Shown piece after piece: positions 53,500 to 62,310 of a DNA stretch of 64,000 nt. The stretch is from Coriobacteriaceae bacterium (GTDB taxonomy: Bacteria; Actinomycetota; Coriobacteriia; Coriobacteriales; Coriobacteriaceae): assembly GCA_015062655.1 (NCBI GenBank), contig SUUG01000001.1, positions 36,298 through 100,297 on the forward strand. The letters run 5' to 3'. Both the position numbers and the translations under genes were made by a program. Within the stretch, counting starts at the first letter, position 1. Each line of letters starts with the position of its first letter. The notes beneath the pieces are model-generated. The model searched no databases. It saw only the letters and a list, made by a program, of their open reading frames with translations, and was not told where the DNA came from.

Positions 53500-54237
53500 G
53501 TGACCCATCAGCTGCTGAGTGCTCTCATCGTCGATGACGAGCCGCCTATCCGCGCCGAGCTGCGCTACCTGCTCGACCAGGACAGCCGCGTCGGCGAGGT
53601 CGCCGAGGCGGGCAACGGTACCGAGGCGATCGAGCGGATCCTCGCCGACCGCCCGGACGTGTTCTTCCTCGACATACAGATGCCCGGCATGAGCGGCATC
53701 AAGCTCGCCGAGACGCTCAAGAACCTGCGCACGCCGCCGGCCGTGGTGTTCGTGACGGCCTTCTCCGAGCACGCCGCCGACGCCTTCGAGCTCGACGCGG
53801 TCGACTACGTGCTCAAGCCCGTCGAGACGAGCCGGCTCACCAAGGCGCTCGACAAGGTCGCCGCCGAGATCGCGAACCGCCGCCCCGCGGCCTCGGCGGA
53901 GGGCATGCACCGCCTCGCCGTGGAGCGGGGCACCACGCGCGCATTCATCCCCGTGAGCGACATCTGCTACATTGAGGCCCGCGCCGACTACTCCACGGTC
54001 ATCTGCCCGGGCGGCGAGTACCTGGTGAACGAGTCCATCTCCAGCCTCGAGCGCCGCCTCGCCGCCGACGGCTTCATGCGGGTGCATCGCAGCTACATCG
54101 TGAACATCGACGACGTGCACGACATCGAGGTGGCGCGCGGCGGCCTCATGGAGCTCCGCCTCGACCGCATCGATGCGAGCGTGCCGGTCTCGCGCCGCCG
54201 CACGGCCGAGGTCAAGGAGCGGCTCGGCATCGGCTGA
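53500..54237 (+). CDS. LytTR-family response regulator
   Basis: A 245-residue regulator. The receiver has ALIVDDEPP (acidic pair), phospho-acceptor Asp in FFLDIQMPGMSG and the Lys in YVLKPVE. The C-terminal LytTR DNA-binding domain starts near TRAFIPVSDICYIEARADYS and ends VHRSYIVNIDDVHDIE. GTG start behind GGGGGAGAG. Forms a pair with the kinase upstream. Targets unknown. Confidence 0.93.
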   Translation: MTHQLLSALIVDDEPPIRAELRYLLDQDSRVGEVAEAGNGTEAIERILADRPDVFFLDIQMPGMSGIKLAETLKNLRTPPAVVFVTAFSEHAADAFELDAVDYVLKPVETSRLTKALDKVAAEIANRRPAASAEGMHRLAVERGTTRAFIPVSDICYIEARADYSTVICPGGEYLVNESISSLERRLAADGFMRVHRSYIVNIDDVHDIEVARGGLMELRLDRIDASVPVSRRRTAEVKERLGIG

Positions 54238-54278
54238 GCGCGCCCGCCATCCAAAACGCAGACTCGTTGGGAGCACAC

Positions 54279-55403
54279 ATGGAAGCATCGAACCGGGTGG
54301 AGGTCACCCTGCTCACCGGATACCTCGGCGCGGGCAAGACCACCATCTTGAACCACGTCCTCGAAAACGCCGGGGGCCACCGCATCGCTGTCATCGTGAA
54401 CGACATCGGCGAGGTCAACATCGACGCGGGCCTGATCCGCGCCGGCGGCCTGCGCGAGGGGGACGAGGTGATCCCCCTCACGAACGGCTGCGTGTGCTGC
54501 AGCCTTGCGGCCGACCTCACGGCCCAGCTCGGCGCACTCGCCGCATCCGGGGACTTCGACCGCATCCTCATCGAGGCCTCGGGGGTCTGCGAGCCCATCC
54601 CCATCGCCTACAACATCACCTCGCTTCCCGCCCCCGGCGCCGGGGCGCGCCTCGTGCTCGACAACGTCGTCGCGGTCGTGGACTGCGCGCGGATGCGCGA
54701 CGAGTTCGCCGGCGGCGCGCGCCTGCTGGACGGCGGGTTTGAGGAGGATGACATCGAGAGCCTCCTCATCCAGCAGCTCGAGTTCTGCACCACGGTCGTC
54801 CTCAACAAGACCGACCTCGTCACGGCAGGCGAGCTCAGGCAGGTGCGCGCCCTGGTGCGGGCCCTGCAGCGCGATGCCCGCCTCGTCGAGTCGGTCGACG
54901 GGCGGGTTGCAATCTCCGAGATCGTCGGGACCGGGCGCTTCGATTTCGACCGCGCCTCCCGGTCGGCCGCCTGGGCGGACGCGATGGAGCACCCCGAGGA
55001 GCACGAGGAGCCGGAGGTCCTCGAGTACGCGATCTCCACCTTCGTGTACGAGCGGCGCCGACCCTTTGACACGGAGGCCTTCGAGCGCCTCCTGACCCGC
55101 TGGCCCGCGAGCGTGATCCGTGCGAAGGGCTCGATCTGGTTCGACGCCGACCCCGACACGAGCTTCCTGTTCGAGCAGGCGGGGCGGCAGATGGGGCTCA
55201 CGGAGAACGGCTCGTTCGCCCATGCGCTCCCCGAGCCCGCGCGCGAGCGCCTGCTTGCCGAGGACCCCTTCCTCGCCGCGCGATGGGATCCGCTCGCGGG
55301 CGACCGGGAAACGCGGCTGTGCCTCATCGGGCGCCATATGGACCGCTCGGAGGTCGAGGGGGCGCTCGACGCCTGCCTCACCGCATGGGATCCCGATCTC
55401 TGA
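54279..55403 (+). CDS. G3E-family GTPase (CobW/COG0523-like)
   Basis: A 374-residue metallochaperone-type GTPase. Walker A is LLTGYLGAGKTTILNHV, the metal-binding CxCC motif is NGCVCCSLAAD, and the base-recognition motif is LNKTDLV. The C-terminal CobW_C domain contains RRPFDTEAFERLL. COG0523 proteins deliver Zn, Co or other metals; no Zur box or metal enzyme is visible nearby, so the metal is open. ATG 54279 with GGGAG 6 bases before it is preferred. Confidence 0.9.
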   Translation: MEASNRVEVTLLTGYLGAGKTTILNHVLENAGGHRIAVIVNDIGEVNIDAGLIRAGGLREGDEVIPLTNGCVCCSLAADLTAQLGALAASGDFDRILIEASGVCEPIPIAYNITSLPAPGAGARLVLDNVVAVVDCARMRDEFAGGARLLDGGFEEDDIESLLIQQLEFCTTVVLNKTDLVTAGELRQVRALVRALQRDARLVESVDGRVAISEIVGTGRFDFDRASRSAAWADAMEHPEEHEEPEVLEYAISTFVYERRRPFDTEAFERLLTRWPASVIRAKGSIWFDADPDTSFLFEQAGRQMGLTENGSFAHALPEPARERLLAEDPFLAARWDPLAGDRETRLCLIGRHMDRSEVEGALDACLTAWDPDL

Positions 55404-55495
55404 GGCCCGCCTTCGCGCGCACCGCGCGGTCCTGGGTATAAGCGGGGGAGCACGAGAAACAACCTGAGCGGCGACGCCGCTTGAGAGGAGCCGTC

Positions 55496-56200
55496 ATGGC
55501 AGACACCCCCTTTGCCCTCGACCTCGCACCGCGGGGTCGCATGTCCATCGATTGCATGGTGAACGGGCCGATCGAGACGAATACCTACTTCGCGGTCTCC
55601 GGCGACGAGGCCGTCATCATCGACCCCGCCTGGGACGGCGCCGAGCTCGCCCGCCAGTTCGCGCTCAGGCACCCGGGCGTGACGGTCCGCGCCCTCGTGT
55701 GCACCCACGGCCACGCCGACCACGTGGGCGGCGTCGCGGGCCTGCGCCGCGTCCTCGGCGCGGACGTCCCGTACCTGATCTCGCGGCGGGACGCCTCGTT
55801 CGTCCCCGGCGCCCTCGAGCACATGAGGGCGAACTGGGGCTTCGAGATGGAGGATCCCGGCGAGCCCACGCGCCTGCTCGACGAGGGGGACGAGATCTCC
55901 TTCGGCGACGTGCGCCTGCAGGTGTTCGACGTGCCCGGGCACACCCCGGGTGGAGTCGTGCTCTTCGCGGCCACCGAGGAGGGGAACCTCGCCTTCGTCG
56001 GGGACACCCTCTTCCCGGGCCGCCACGGCCGCACCGACCTCGAGGGCGGCAGCGAGGCGGAGATCATCGGCTCGCTCGGCAAGATGGCGCGCCTCATGCC
56101 CGACGACACGCTCTGCCTGATCGGTCACGACGAGACGACGACGATCGGCGCGGAGCGCTCGTCGAACCCCTTCATGGCGCGCGGCCTCAGGCGCCGCTGA
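55496..56200 (+). CDS. Metallo-beta-lactamase-fold hydrolase (glyoxalase II-like)
   Basis: A 234-residue hydrolase with the binuclear metal motif CTHGHADHVGG, downstream ligands DVPGHTPGG and FVGDTLFPGRHGRTDLEGG, and a final GHDETTTIG. This arrangement matches YcbL/GloB-like thioesterases, so hydroxyacylglutathione-type or other thioester substrates are possible. GAGAGGAG precedes the ATG. The 213-base gap after it, up to the fucosidase, shows nothing recognisable. Confidence 0.88.
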   Translation: MADTPFALDLAPRGRMSIDCMVNGPIETNTYFAVSGDEAVIIDPAWDGAELARQFALRHPGVTVRALVCTHGHADHVGGVAGLRRVLGADVPYLISRRDASFVPGALEHMRANWGFEMEDPGEPTRLLDEGDEISFGDVRLQVFDVPGHTPGGVVLFAATEEGNLAFVGDTLFPGRHGRTDLEGGSEAEIIGSLGKMARLMPDDTLCLIGHDETTTIGAERSSNPFMARGLRRR

Positions 56201-56413
56201 TCGGCCCCCACGCTGGTATCACAATCAAAAAGCTATCGCTGAACTGGCCTTCCGTTGGGGCTTCACAACCGACCGTTCACCGGATAATCCTCCCGGCCCC
56301 CGTGCGCGGCCCCTGTTCTCCTGAATAATCGATCCGATGGTTCATGCGCGCGGCGGTCTTCCCCGCGCGGTTTCGCATCCGGCGCGGACCGGGTGCCGGA
56401 AGGGGGCTCGCAG

Positions 56414-59400
56414 ATGATCGGATCGAGACGATGGGGGATCGGGCTGGGGCTCATGGCGACGGCGTCCGTCGCGGGGGCGCTCCTCTTCGCGCCCGCCGCG
56501 CACGCGGAGTCGTATGTGACGGGCGCCGACCTCGCCGGCACCGCCGCCTCGGCCCCCGCCCGCGACGCGGTGCTGCCGAACGCGGGCCAGTACCGCTACG
56601 CCAAGGAGGAGCTCGCGGCCTTCTGCCACTTCGGGCCCAACACCTTCTCCGGGGTCGAATGGGGCGAGAGCTACGGCAAGAACGGCATGCCCACGGCCGT
56701 TGAGTACATGAACGGCCTCACCTCGTTCGACGCCGACTCCTACGTGCGGATGGTCAAGGACGCCGGCTTCAAGCGGCTCATCGTGACCGCCAAGCACCAT
56801 GACGGCTTCTGCATCTGGGACAGCCCGAGCACCACCTACGACATGGGCAGCACGACCTCCAAGATCGACATCCTGGCCGAGCTTTCCGCCGCCTGCACGA
56901 CGTACGATGTGGACATGGGGCTCTACCTCTCCCCCTGGGACATCCACGACGAGAGCTACGGCGAGCTCGACGACGACCCCTCGAACCCGGAGGACCCCAA
57001 GAACTACAACCTCTTCTACGCCCGCCAGCTCACGGAGATCCTCGGCAACGACAAGTACGGCAACAACGGCCGCTTCGTCGAGATCTGGATGGACGGCGCC
57101 AAGGGCACGGGCCAGCACCGGCAAAGCTACGACTTCGACCTGTGGCACGAGGTCATCACCCGCTACGAGGGCGAGGACTGCATCATCTTCCAAGGCGGGC
57201 GCCACGCCGATATCCGCTGGGTGGGCAACGAGAACGGCCTGGCCGGCGACACCTCGTGGAACCGGGTGGCCGAGAAGGCCTCGTGGGATCCGTATTCGAC
57301 CAGCATGCCCTGGGAGAGCGTCTTTCGCCGCGATCCTGCCGTGGGGGCGCAGGTGAGCGTCGGCGACCCGGACGGCGATCGGTGGATCATGAACGAGGCC
57401 GACGCCCGCATCACCACGGGCTGGTTCTGGGGACCCAAAAAGAAGACGCCGAAGTCCATGAACGATCTCTCGCACATGTACTTCAACTCGGTGGGGCACG
57501 GCACGCCGTTCCTGCTGAACATCCCGCCGAACGCCGACGGGACGGTCGACGCCGACATCGTCAAGCGCGTGGCCGAGCTCGGCCAGAACATCCGTCTGAC
57601 CTTTGCCGACGACCTCACCCGCGCCGACGGCGACACCCGTCCGGCCGCGACCGCGAAGGCCACGAGCGTCTGGGGCGATGACGCCTCCTGGGGCCCGGAC
57701 CGGGTGCTCGACGGCGACGACGCCACCTTCTGGAGCGCCGCGACCGCTGAGGGCACCCAGTCGCTCGTGCTCGAGCTCGGTTCCGTGCGCTCGTTCGACG
57801 TGGTCTCCTTCGAGGAGGCCATCCAAAACGGGCAGCGCATCGAGTCGTTCACGGTCTCCTACCGCGATGCGTCGGGCGCCTGGGTTGTCTTCGGGGAGGG
57901 CGGCACCGTGGGGGCGAAGCGCTTGGTGCGCGGGCCCCTCACCCGGTCCGACGCCGTCAAGATCGACGTCTCGGTGCACGGCTCGCAGCCGGCGCAGATC
58001 TCCGAGGCCGGGATCTTCCGCGCGACGCGCGCCTTCGCCCAGCCCTCGCCCGTCCCCGCCGGCATGACCGTGATCGACAACACCGGCGAGGGCGGCATGA
58101 CGGCCACGGGCGCATGGAACCACGAGACCTTCGCCACAGCCGTGGGTGGCACGAGCATGTGGACGAACCGCCCGGGCGCGAGCGTCGAGTTCACCTTCAC
58201 GGGCACCAAGTTCCTGCTGCTCGGCACCAAGGACGGCGGCCACGGCAGAGCGCGGGTCTACATCGACGACATGGAGACGCCGGTCGCCACGATCGACACC
58301 CAGGCAAAGGTTCGCGACATCAGCGCCGTGCTCTTCGCGTCGGGGACCCTGCCGCCGGGCAGCCACCGGGTGCGCGTGGTCGCCGAGAGCCGGGCGCTCG
58401 GGATCGACGCCGCCGCGGTCCTCGACAACGGCGGGGCCGGCATGCTCGAGTTCTCCGAGGGCGAGATCACGATGGACGAGGAGGAGACCTACCGGCTCGG
58501 CATCGAGCGCACCGGTGGAACCGCCGGTCAGGCCCGCGTTCAAGTGAGCTTCGAGCCCGGCTCCGCCGTGCAGGGGGATTTCGACACGACGCCCCAGGAG
58601 GTGGTCTTCGCCGACGGCGAGGACCGCGCCGAGGTCACGGTCAGGACCAAGCGCAACAGGGACGGGGGAGGTCCGGCGGGGGACAAGCAGTTCACCGTCA
58701 CCATGACCCCGATCGCGCCGGAAGGCCTGGTGCTCGGGGCGGCCGACGCCGTGACGGTCACGATCCGCGATCGCGAGACGACCTACACGCCCGCCGCGCT
58801 CGCCCAAGCGATCGCCGAGGCCGAGGCGCTCGGCGCGAACGGCGGGACCTACGAGCTCGCGAGCGCCCGGGTCCTCGAGGACGCCCTCGACGCGGCGCGG
58901 GCGGTCGCGGCTCTGGAGGCGCCCGACGTCGACGACATCTACCGGGTCATGCGCGGTCTTTCCGAGGCGCGCGCTTCCCTGGTTCTGCGCGGGCCCTACA
59001 CGGATGAGGACCCCGTCGCGTTCCCGATCGAGCCGGGGCGGACGGTCACGGTCGAGGCCGAGCTCGCCCGGATCTCCAACGACCCCGCCGGCGACAACGG
59101 CTGGCCGATCCAGGTCAGCGACTGGCCGGGCGCGAGCGGTGGAAGGCTCGTGGACGCCTTCGGGGCCGGCGACACGCTGAGCGTGCCGGTGCGGGTCGAC
59201 CGCGCGGGCACCTACCGGGTGCGCCTCGCCTACATGAGCGGGTCGCCCTCCAACAAGCTCGTCTGGGCCGACGCGTCGGGCGAGGACCCGATCATCCGCC
59301 CCGGCGAGGTCGCGGCCGGCTCCTCGGACGCGAGCGCGTTTCGCACCGTCGAGTTCGACCTCACGGTCGACAAGCCCGGGACGACCACGCTCGTGTTCAC

Positions 59401-60103
59401 CGGTCCGGCGCAGAAGTCCCCGCGCGTCGACAAGCTCGACATCTCGCTCGCTGAGGACGGCATCGCCGCGTTCGGGGCGATCGGCTCGGCGGGCCCGGGC
59501 GGGCGGATCGAGCCCGCGGGCTTCCAGGCCGTGACCGCGGAGCGGCCGGCGGTGTTCACCGTCACGCCCGACGAGGGATACCGGATCGCTGAGATCCTGA
59601 AGAACGGGGAGGCGGTCGAATCCCCCGAGCGCTCGGCCTCGCGCACGGTCGAGGTTGTGATCGATGAGGTGGCTGCCGGCGACGTCCACGTCGAGGCGCG
59701 GTTCGAGCCGGCGGCACAGGAGCCGGACCCGGGTACGGGCTCCGGCACGGAGGGGCCCGGCACGGACCCGGGTGAGGGCCCGGGCGCCGTTCCCGGCACC
59801 GAAGGGGGCTCCGATACCGGCGGTCCCGTCGACCCGGGCACCGGCGCCGACGATCCCAACGCGCAGACCCCGGGCACCGGCGGGGGAGACGGCACGACCT
59901 CGCCCGCCCCGACGTCTGACGACGACGCCCGCACGCCGGACACCCGCGACCAGCAGAAGTCCGGCCCGGCCGCTCCCAAGCAGGCGGGCCCGCGGCGGCT
60001 CCCCAAGACCGCCGACGCCGCCCCGCTCGCCGCATCGGCCCTCGCCGTCCTCGGCGCCCCGCTCGCCGCGCTGGCAAGCAGGCTCCGCCGCCGAAACCGC
60101 TAG
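56414..60103 (+). CDS. Cell-wall-anchored multidomain alpha-L-fucosidase (GH29)
   Basis: A 1229-residue secreted enzyme that should release fucose from host glycans such as mucins or Lewis-type structures. Signal peptide cleaved near AHA-ES (residue 31). GH29 catalytic domain about 50-395 with IVTAKHHDGFCIWDS and nucleophile D227 in FVEIWMDGAKG. Then an F5/8-type (CBM32-like) module about 410-545, a second beta-sandwich about 550-690, a Calx-beta-like stretch, a FIVAR-like helical segment (about 800-870), a carbohydrate-binding-like module and an InlB-B-like repeat. It ends in a Gly/Pro/Asp-rich spacer and the sorting signal LPKTA plus hydrophobic stretch and RRRNR. GGAAGGGGG precedes the ATG. 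Confidence 0.88.
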   Translation: MIGSRRWGIGLGLMATASVAGALLFAPAAHAESYVTGADLAGTAASAPARDAVLPNAGQYRYAKEELAAFCHFGPNTFSGVEWGESYGKNGMPTAVEYMNGLTSFDADSYVRMVKDAGFKRLIVTAKHHDGFCIWDSPSTTYDMGSTTSKIDILAELSAACTTYDVDMGLYLSPWDIHDESYGELDDDPSNPEDPKNYNLFYARQLTEILGNDKYGNNGRFVEIWMDGAKGTGQHRQSYDFDLWHEVITRYEGEDCIIFQGGRHADIRWVGNENGLAGDTSWNRVAEKASWDPYSTSMPWESVFRRDPAVGAQVSVGDPDGDRWIMNEADARITTGWFWGPKKKTPKSMNDLSHMYFNSVGHGTPFLLNIPPNADGTVDADIVKRVAELGQNIRLTFADDLTRADGDTRPAATAKATSVWGDDASWGPDRVLDGDDATFWSAATAEGTQSLVLELGSVRSFDVVSFEEAIQNGQRIESFTVSYRDASGAWVVFGEGGTVGAKRLVRGPLTRSDAVKIDVSVHGSQPAQISEAGIFRATRAFAQPSPVPAGMTVIDNTGEGGMTATGAWNHETFATAVGGTSMWTNRPGASVEFTFTGTKFLLLGTKDGGHGRARVYIDDMETPVATIDTQAKVRDISAVLFASGTLPPGSHRVRVVAESRALGIDAAAVLDNGGAGMLEFSEGEITMDEEETYRLGIERTGGTAGQARVQVSFEPGSAVQGDFDTTPQEVVFADGEDRAEVTVRTKRNRDGGGPAGDKQFTVTMTPIAPEGLVLGAADAVTVTIRDRETTYTPAALAQAIAEAEALGANGGTYELASARVLEDALDAARAVAALEAPDVDDIYRVMRGLSEARASLVLRGPYTDEDPVAFPIEPGRTVTVEAELARISNDPAGDNGWPIQVSDWPGASGGRLVDAFGAGDTLSVPVRVDRAGTYRVRLAYMSGSPSNKLVWADASGEDPIIRPGEVAAGSSDASAFRTVEFDLTVDKPGTTTLVFTGPAQKSPRVDKLDISLAEDGIAAFGAIGSAGPGGRIEPAGFQAVTAERPAVFTVTPDEGYRIAEILKNGEAVESPERSASRTVEVVIDEVAAGDVHVEARFEPAAQEPDPGTGSGTEGPGTDPGEGPGAVPGTEGGSDTGGPVDPGTGADDPNAQTPGTGGGDGTTSPAPTSDDDARTPDTRDQQKSGPAAPKQAGPRRLPKTADAAPLAASALAVLGAPLAALASRLRRRNR

Positions 60104-60126
60104 CCGTTCCTGACGTTTTCCCGTAT

Positions 60127-60175
60127 CGGCCCTATCGCGCAGGTGGTCAATCGCCATCGTGCTAAGATAGGGCCG
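60127..60175 (+). promoter_or_regulatory. Promoter of fba with flanking inverted repeat
   Basis: The extended -10 TGCTAAGAT (60160-60168) lies about 40 bases before the ATG. A 10-bp perfect inverted repeat, CGGCCCTATC (60127-60136) and GATAGGGCCG (60166-60175), spans the promoter and overlaps the -10, so it could be an operator or form a DNA loop. Confidence 0.55.
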
Positions 60176-60208
60176 TTTTCCGTAAACGGGTGAACATGGA
60201 GGTTCACA

Positions 60209-61075
60209 ATGCTCGTCAACGCAGCTGACATGCTCAAGAAGGCCGAGGCCGGCAAGTACGCCCTCGGCGCGTTCAACACGAACAACCTGGAGTGGACGCT
60301 CGCCGTTTTCCAGGCCGCTGAGGAGGCCAAGTCCCCCCTCATCATCCAGTGCACCGCCGGCGCCGCCAAGTGGATGGGCGGGTTCAAGGTCTGCGCCGAC
60401 ATGGTGAAGGCCGCCGCTGAGGCCATGGAGCTCACCGTGCCCGTGGCGCTCCACCTCGACCACGGCACCTTCGAGGACTGCCACGCCTGCATCGAGGCCG
60501 GCTTCACCTCTGTCATGTACGACGGCTCCCACGAGGAGACCTTCGATCTGAACCTCAAGCGCACCGAGGAGATCGTCAAGCTCGCCCACTCCAAGGGCAT
60601 CTCGGTCGAGGCCGAGGTCGGCGGCATCGGCGGCACCGAGGACGGCGTCACCTCCAACGGCGAGCTCGCCGACCCGGAGCAGTGCCGCCAGATCGCCGAG
60701 CTCGGGGTTGACTTCCTCGCCTGCGGCATCGGCAACATCCACGGCGTGTACCCCGAGGACTGGGCCGGCCTCTCCTTCGAGCGCCTCGGCGAGATCAAGG
60801 CTCTGACGGGCGATCTGCCGCTCGTGCTCCACGGCGGCTCCGGCATCCCCGTCGAGCAGATCCAGAAAGCCATCAGCCTCGGTGTCTCCAAGATCAACGT
60901 TAACACCGACCTGCAGCTCGCCTTCGCGGCCGCCACGCGCGCCTACATCGAGGCCGGCAAGGACCAGCAGGGCAAGGGCTTCGACCCCCGCAAGATCCTG
61001 AAGCCGGGCCGCGACGCCATCGTCGCCCGCACGAAGGAGCTCATGGAGGAGTTCGGTTCCGTCAACAAGGCGTAA
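60209..61075 (+). CDS. fba: Class II fructose-bisphosphate aldolase
   Basis: A 288-residue zinc aldolase of glycolysis. Motifs: ALGAFNTNNLEW near the N-terminus, zinc His in VALHLDHGTFEDC, VEAEVGGIGGTEDG, ligand His in LVLHGGSGIP and the substrate-binding KINVNTDLQLAF. This is the standard FbaA/GatY-like class II form. ATGGAGG-containing upstream sequence supports the start. A large hairpin follows the stop. Confidence 0.95.
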   Translation: MLVNAADMLKKAEAGKYALGAFNTNNLEWTLAVFQAAEEAKSPLIIQCTAGAAKWMGGFKVCADMVKAAAEAMELTVPVALHLDHGTFEDCHACIEAGFTSVMYDGSHEETFDLNLKRTEEIVKLAHSKGISVEAEVGGIGGTEDGVTSNGELADPEQCRQIAELGVDFLACGIGNIHGVYPEDWAGLSFERLGEIKALTGDLPLVLHGGSGIPVEQIQKAISLGVSKINVNTDLQLAFAAATRAYIEAGKDQQGKGFDPRKILKPGRDAIVARTKELMEEFGSVNKA

Positions 61076-61097
61076 CCTCCCTTACACAGGTTCCCTC

Positions 61098-61171
61098 GGG
61101 AGGCCCTCTGCCCTCAGCGCACATCCTCGGCTTCGGCCTCTGGGGTGCGCTGAGGTGGCAGGGGGCCTCCC
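61098..61171 (+). terminator. Large hairpin, probable terminator of fba
   Basis: Outer stem GGGAGGCCC (61098-61106) with GGGCCTCCC (61163-61171), inner stem CCTCAGCGCAC (61112-61122) with GTGCGCTGAGG (61145-61155). It is followed by TTCGTTTG, a weak U-tract. Confidence 0.65.
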
Positions 61172-61229
61172 TTCGTTTGCGACCCCTCCCGCATGGGTGT
61201 CTGTGAGCTCGTCGCTATTTTCACGTCGC

Positions 61230-61490
61230 GCAAGGCCGTGAGCAGGAGTTTCGTTTGCACGCGCTCCGCGCGAGCAAACGTCTGCGGCCGAAGCCGTGTG
61301 AGGCTATGAGCAGGCGCCTCGTCTGCGGACCCTCTCGAACGCGTCTCTATGCACGCGTCTCTCAAGGCGCACAAGGCTATGAGCAGGGGATTTGCACACA
61401 CACTTGCGTGAGCAGGGTCTTTGCACCCCCCCCCGCGCGCGAGAGCGGGTCTCTGCGGCCGAAGCCGCGCGGTGCTATGAGCGGGCATTG
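61230..61490. repeat. Degenerate repeats with about 71-bp period
   Basis: The core GGC(T/C)(A/G)TGAGCAGG recurs near 61233, 61304, 61376 and 61476, with an extra half-unit near 61404. TGCGGCCGAAGCCG recurs at about 61283 and 61454. With the terminator, the inverted repeat at 61658 and AT-rich remnants this accounts for the 894-base gap between fba and tRNA-Leu. No protein frame here is convincing. Confidence 0.6.
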
Positions 61491-61657
61491 CGTTCGCATG
61501 CGCCCCACGCAAACATGCTGCAGCGCGCGCTGATGGGGCACTCCTGCAGCATGCCGATGAGGCGTCTCATAGTCTTGGAACCTCGAATCCTCGGTACCCC
61601 GCACTTTTTGCTTCGTTTAATCGCGATCTTGTATCACTGAAGAAGCCCCCGTAAAAA

Positions 61658-61792
61658 CTCGCGCCACTTGTACCAGTTTTTCGGGGACTGTGAAGTAGAG
61701 CCCCAGGTTGGCCGGGCAAAACCCCTGTTCAACGAGGCCAGGTGGCGCGGTCTACTTTCACGGCCCGAGAAAACTGGTACAAGTGGCGCGAG
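61658..61792. repeat. Inverted-repeat element with 23-bp perfect arms
   Basis: The arms 61658-61680 and 61770-61792 are exact reverse complements (CTCGCGCCACTTGTACCAGT plus TTT on the left). Outside perfect pairing the symmetry continues loosely towards the centre. A degenerate third copy, AAACCGGTACAAGAGGCGCA, starts near 61811. Non-coding; MITE- or REP-like. Confidence 0.8.
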
Positions 61793-61954
61793 GTTTGAAC
61801 GGCGAATCCTGAAACCGGTACAAGAGGCGCAAGTTTTGTGCCGCGGCGTGCGCGGTTGGCGCTCAATCCAGAAACGCTGCGGCCTGCATGCCTTGATGCG
61901 CCGGGTTCCGTGGAATCAGCCGACGCCCGTCGGACCCGTGAAGGACTCTTCGTG

Positions 61955-61960
61955 TATAAT
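61955..61960 (+). promoter_or_regulatory. -10 box of tRNA-Leu
   Basis: A perfect TATAAT lies 9 bases before the mature 5' end of the tRNA, so the primary transcript starts close to or at the tRNA. Confidence 0.6.
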
Positions 61961-61969
61961 CCCGCTCAG

Positions 61970-62055
61970 GCCCGAGTGGCGGAACGGCAGACGCAGGGGA
62001 CTCAAAATCCTCCGCTGGCGACAGCGTGTGAGTTCGAATCTCACCTCGGGCACCA
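61970..62055 (+). tRNA. tRNA-Leu (anticodon CAA)
   Basis: An 86-base class II tRNA. Acceptor GCCCGAG (61970-61976) pairs with CTCGGGC (62045-62051), discriminator A, and CCA is encoded. The anticodon loop CTCAAAA (62001-62007) gives CAA, reading UUG. A long variable arm (CGCTGGCGACAGCG) and the T loop TTCGAAT are present. Confidence 0.97.
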
Positions 62056-62102
62056 TGTTTTTAGCGGTTCTCGTGCAGAACCGGTGGATTCCTGCCAGCC
62101 TG

Positions 62103-62111
62103 TGCTACTAT
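62103..62111 (+). promoter_or_regulatory. Extended -10 promoter of the infC operon leader
   Basis: TGCTACTAT, an extended -10 element, would start a transcript with a leader of about 190 bases before infC. The -35 is not evident. Confidence 0.45.
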
Positions 62112-62247
62112 ATCCGCTGCACTGCTTCGGCAGGAGCCAAAGCGGGACCTGCGGGTCCCCACCTTTCGGCGCCATTGGGTAGCTGTCTGGTCACACAACA
62201 GAAGATTCCATAGCGGCCGTTGGCCGCCATGCCTTCAGAACCTGTGA

Positions 62248-62278
62248 ACCCGGCGCCACCTCGTGGCTCCGGGTTTTG
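62248..62278 (+). terminator. Attenuator-like intrinsic terminator in the infC leader
   Basis: A stem of 7+5 bp around one mismatch (62248-62260 with 62264-62276, loop CTC) is followed by TTTTGTTG. It ends only about 33 bases before the IF3 start. It could merely end the tRNA-Leu transcript, but its place in the leader of infC-rpmI-rplT matches the L20-controlled attenuation known in B. subtilis. Confidence 0.75.
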
Positions 62279-62310
62279 TTGTACGAGGTGTTTCGAACGG
62301 AGGTAAGGAC

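Noticed and set aside
61838..62182. Protein frame across tRNA-Leu
   Set aside because: Runs through the tRNA gene and has no recognisable domain.
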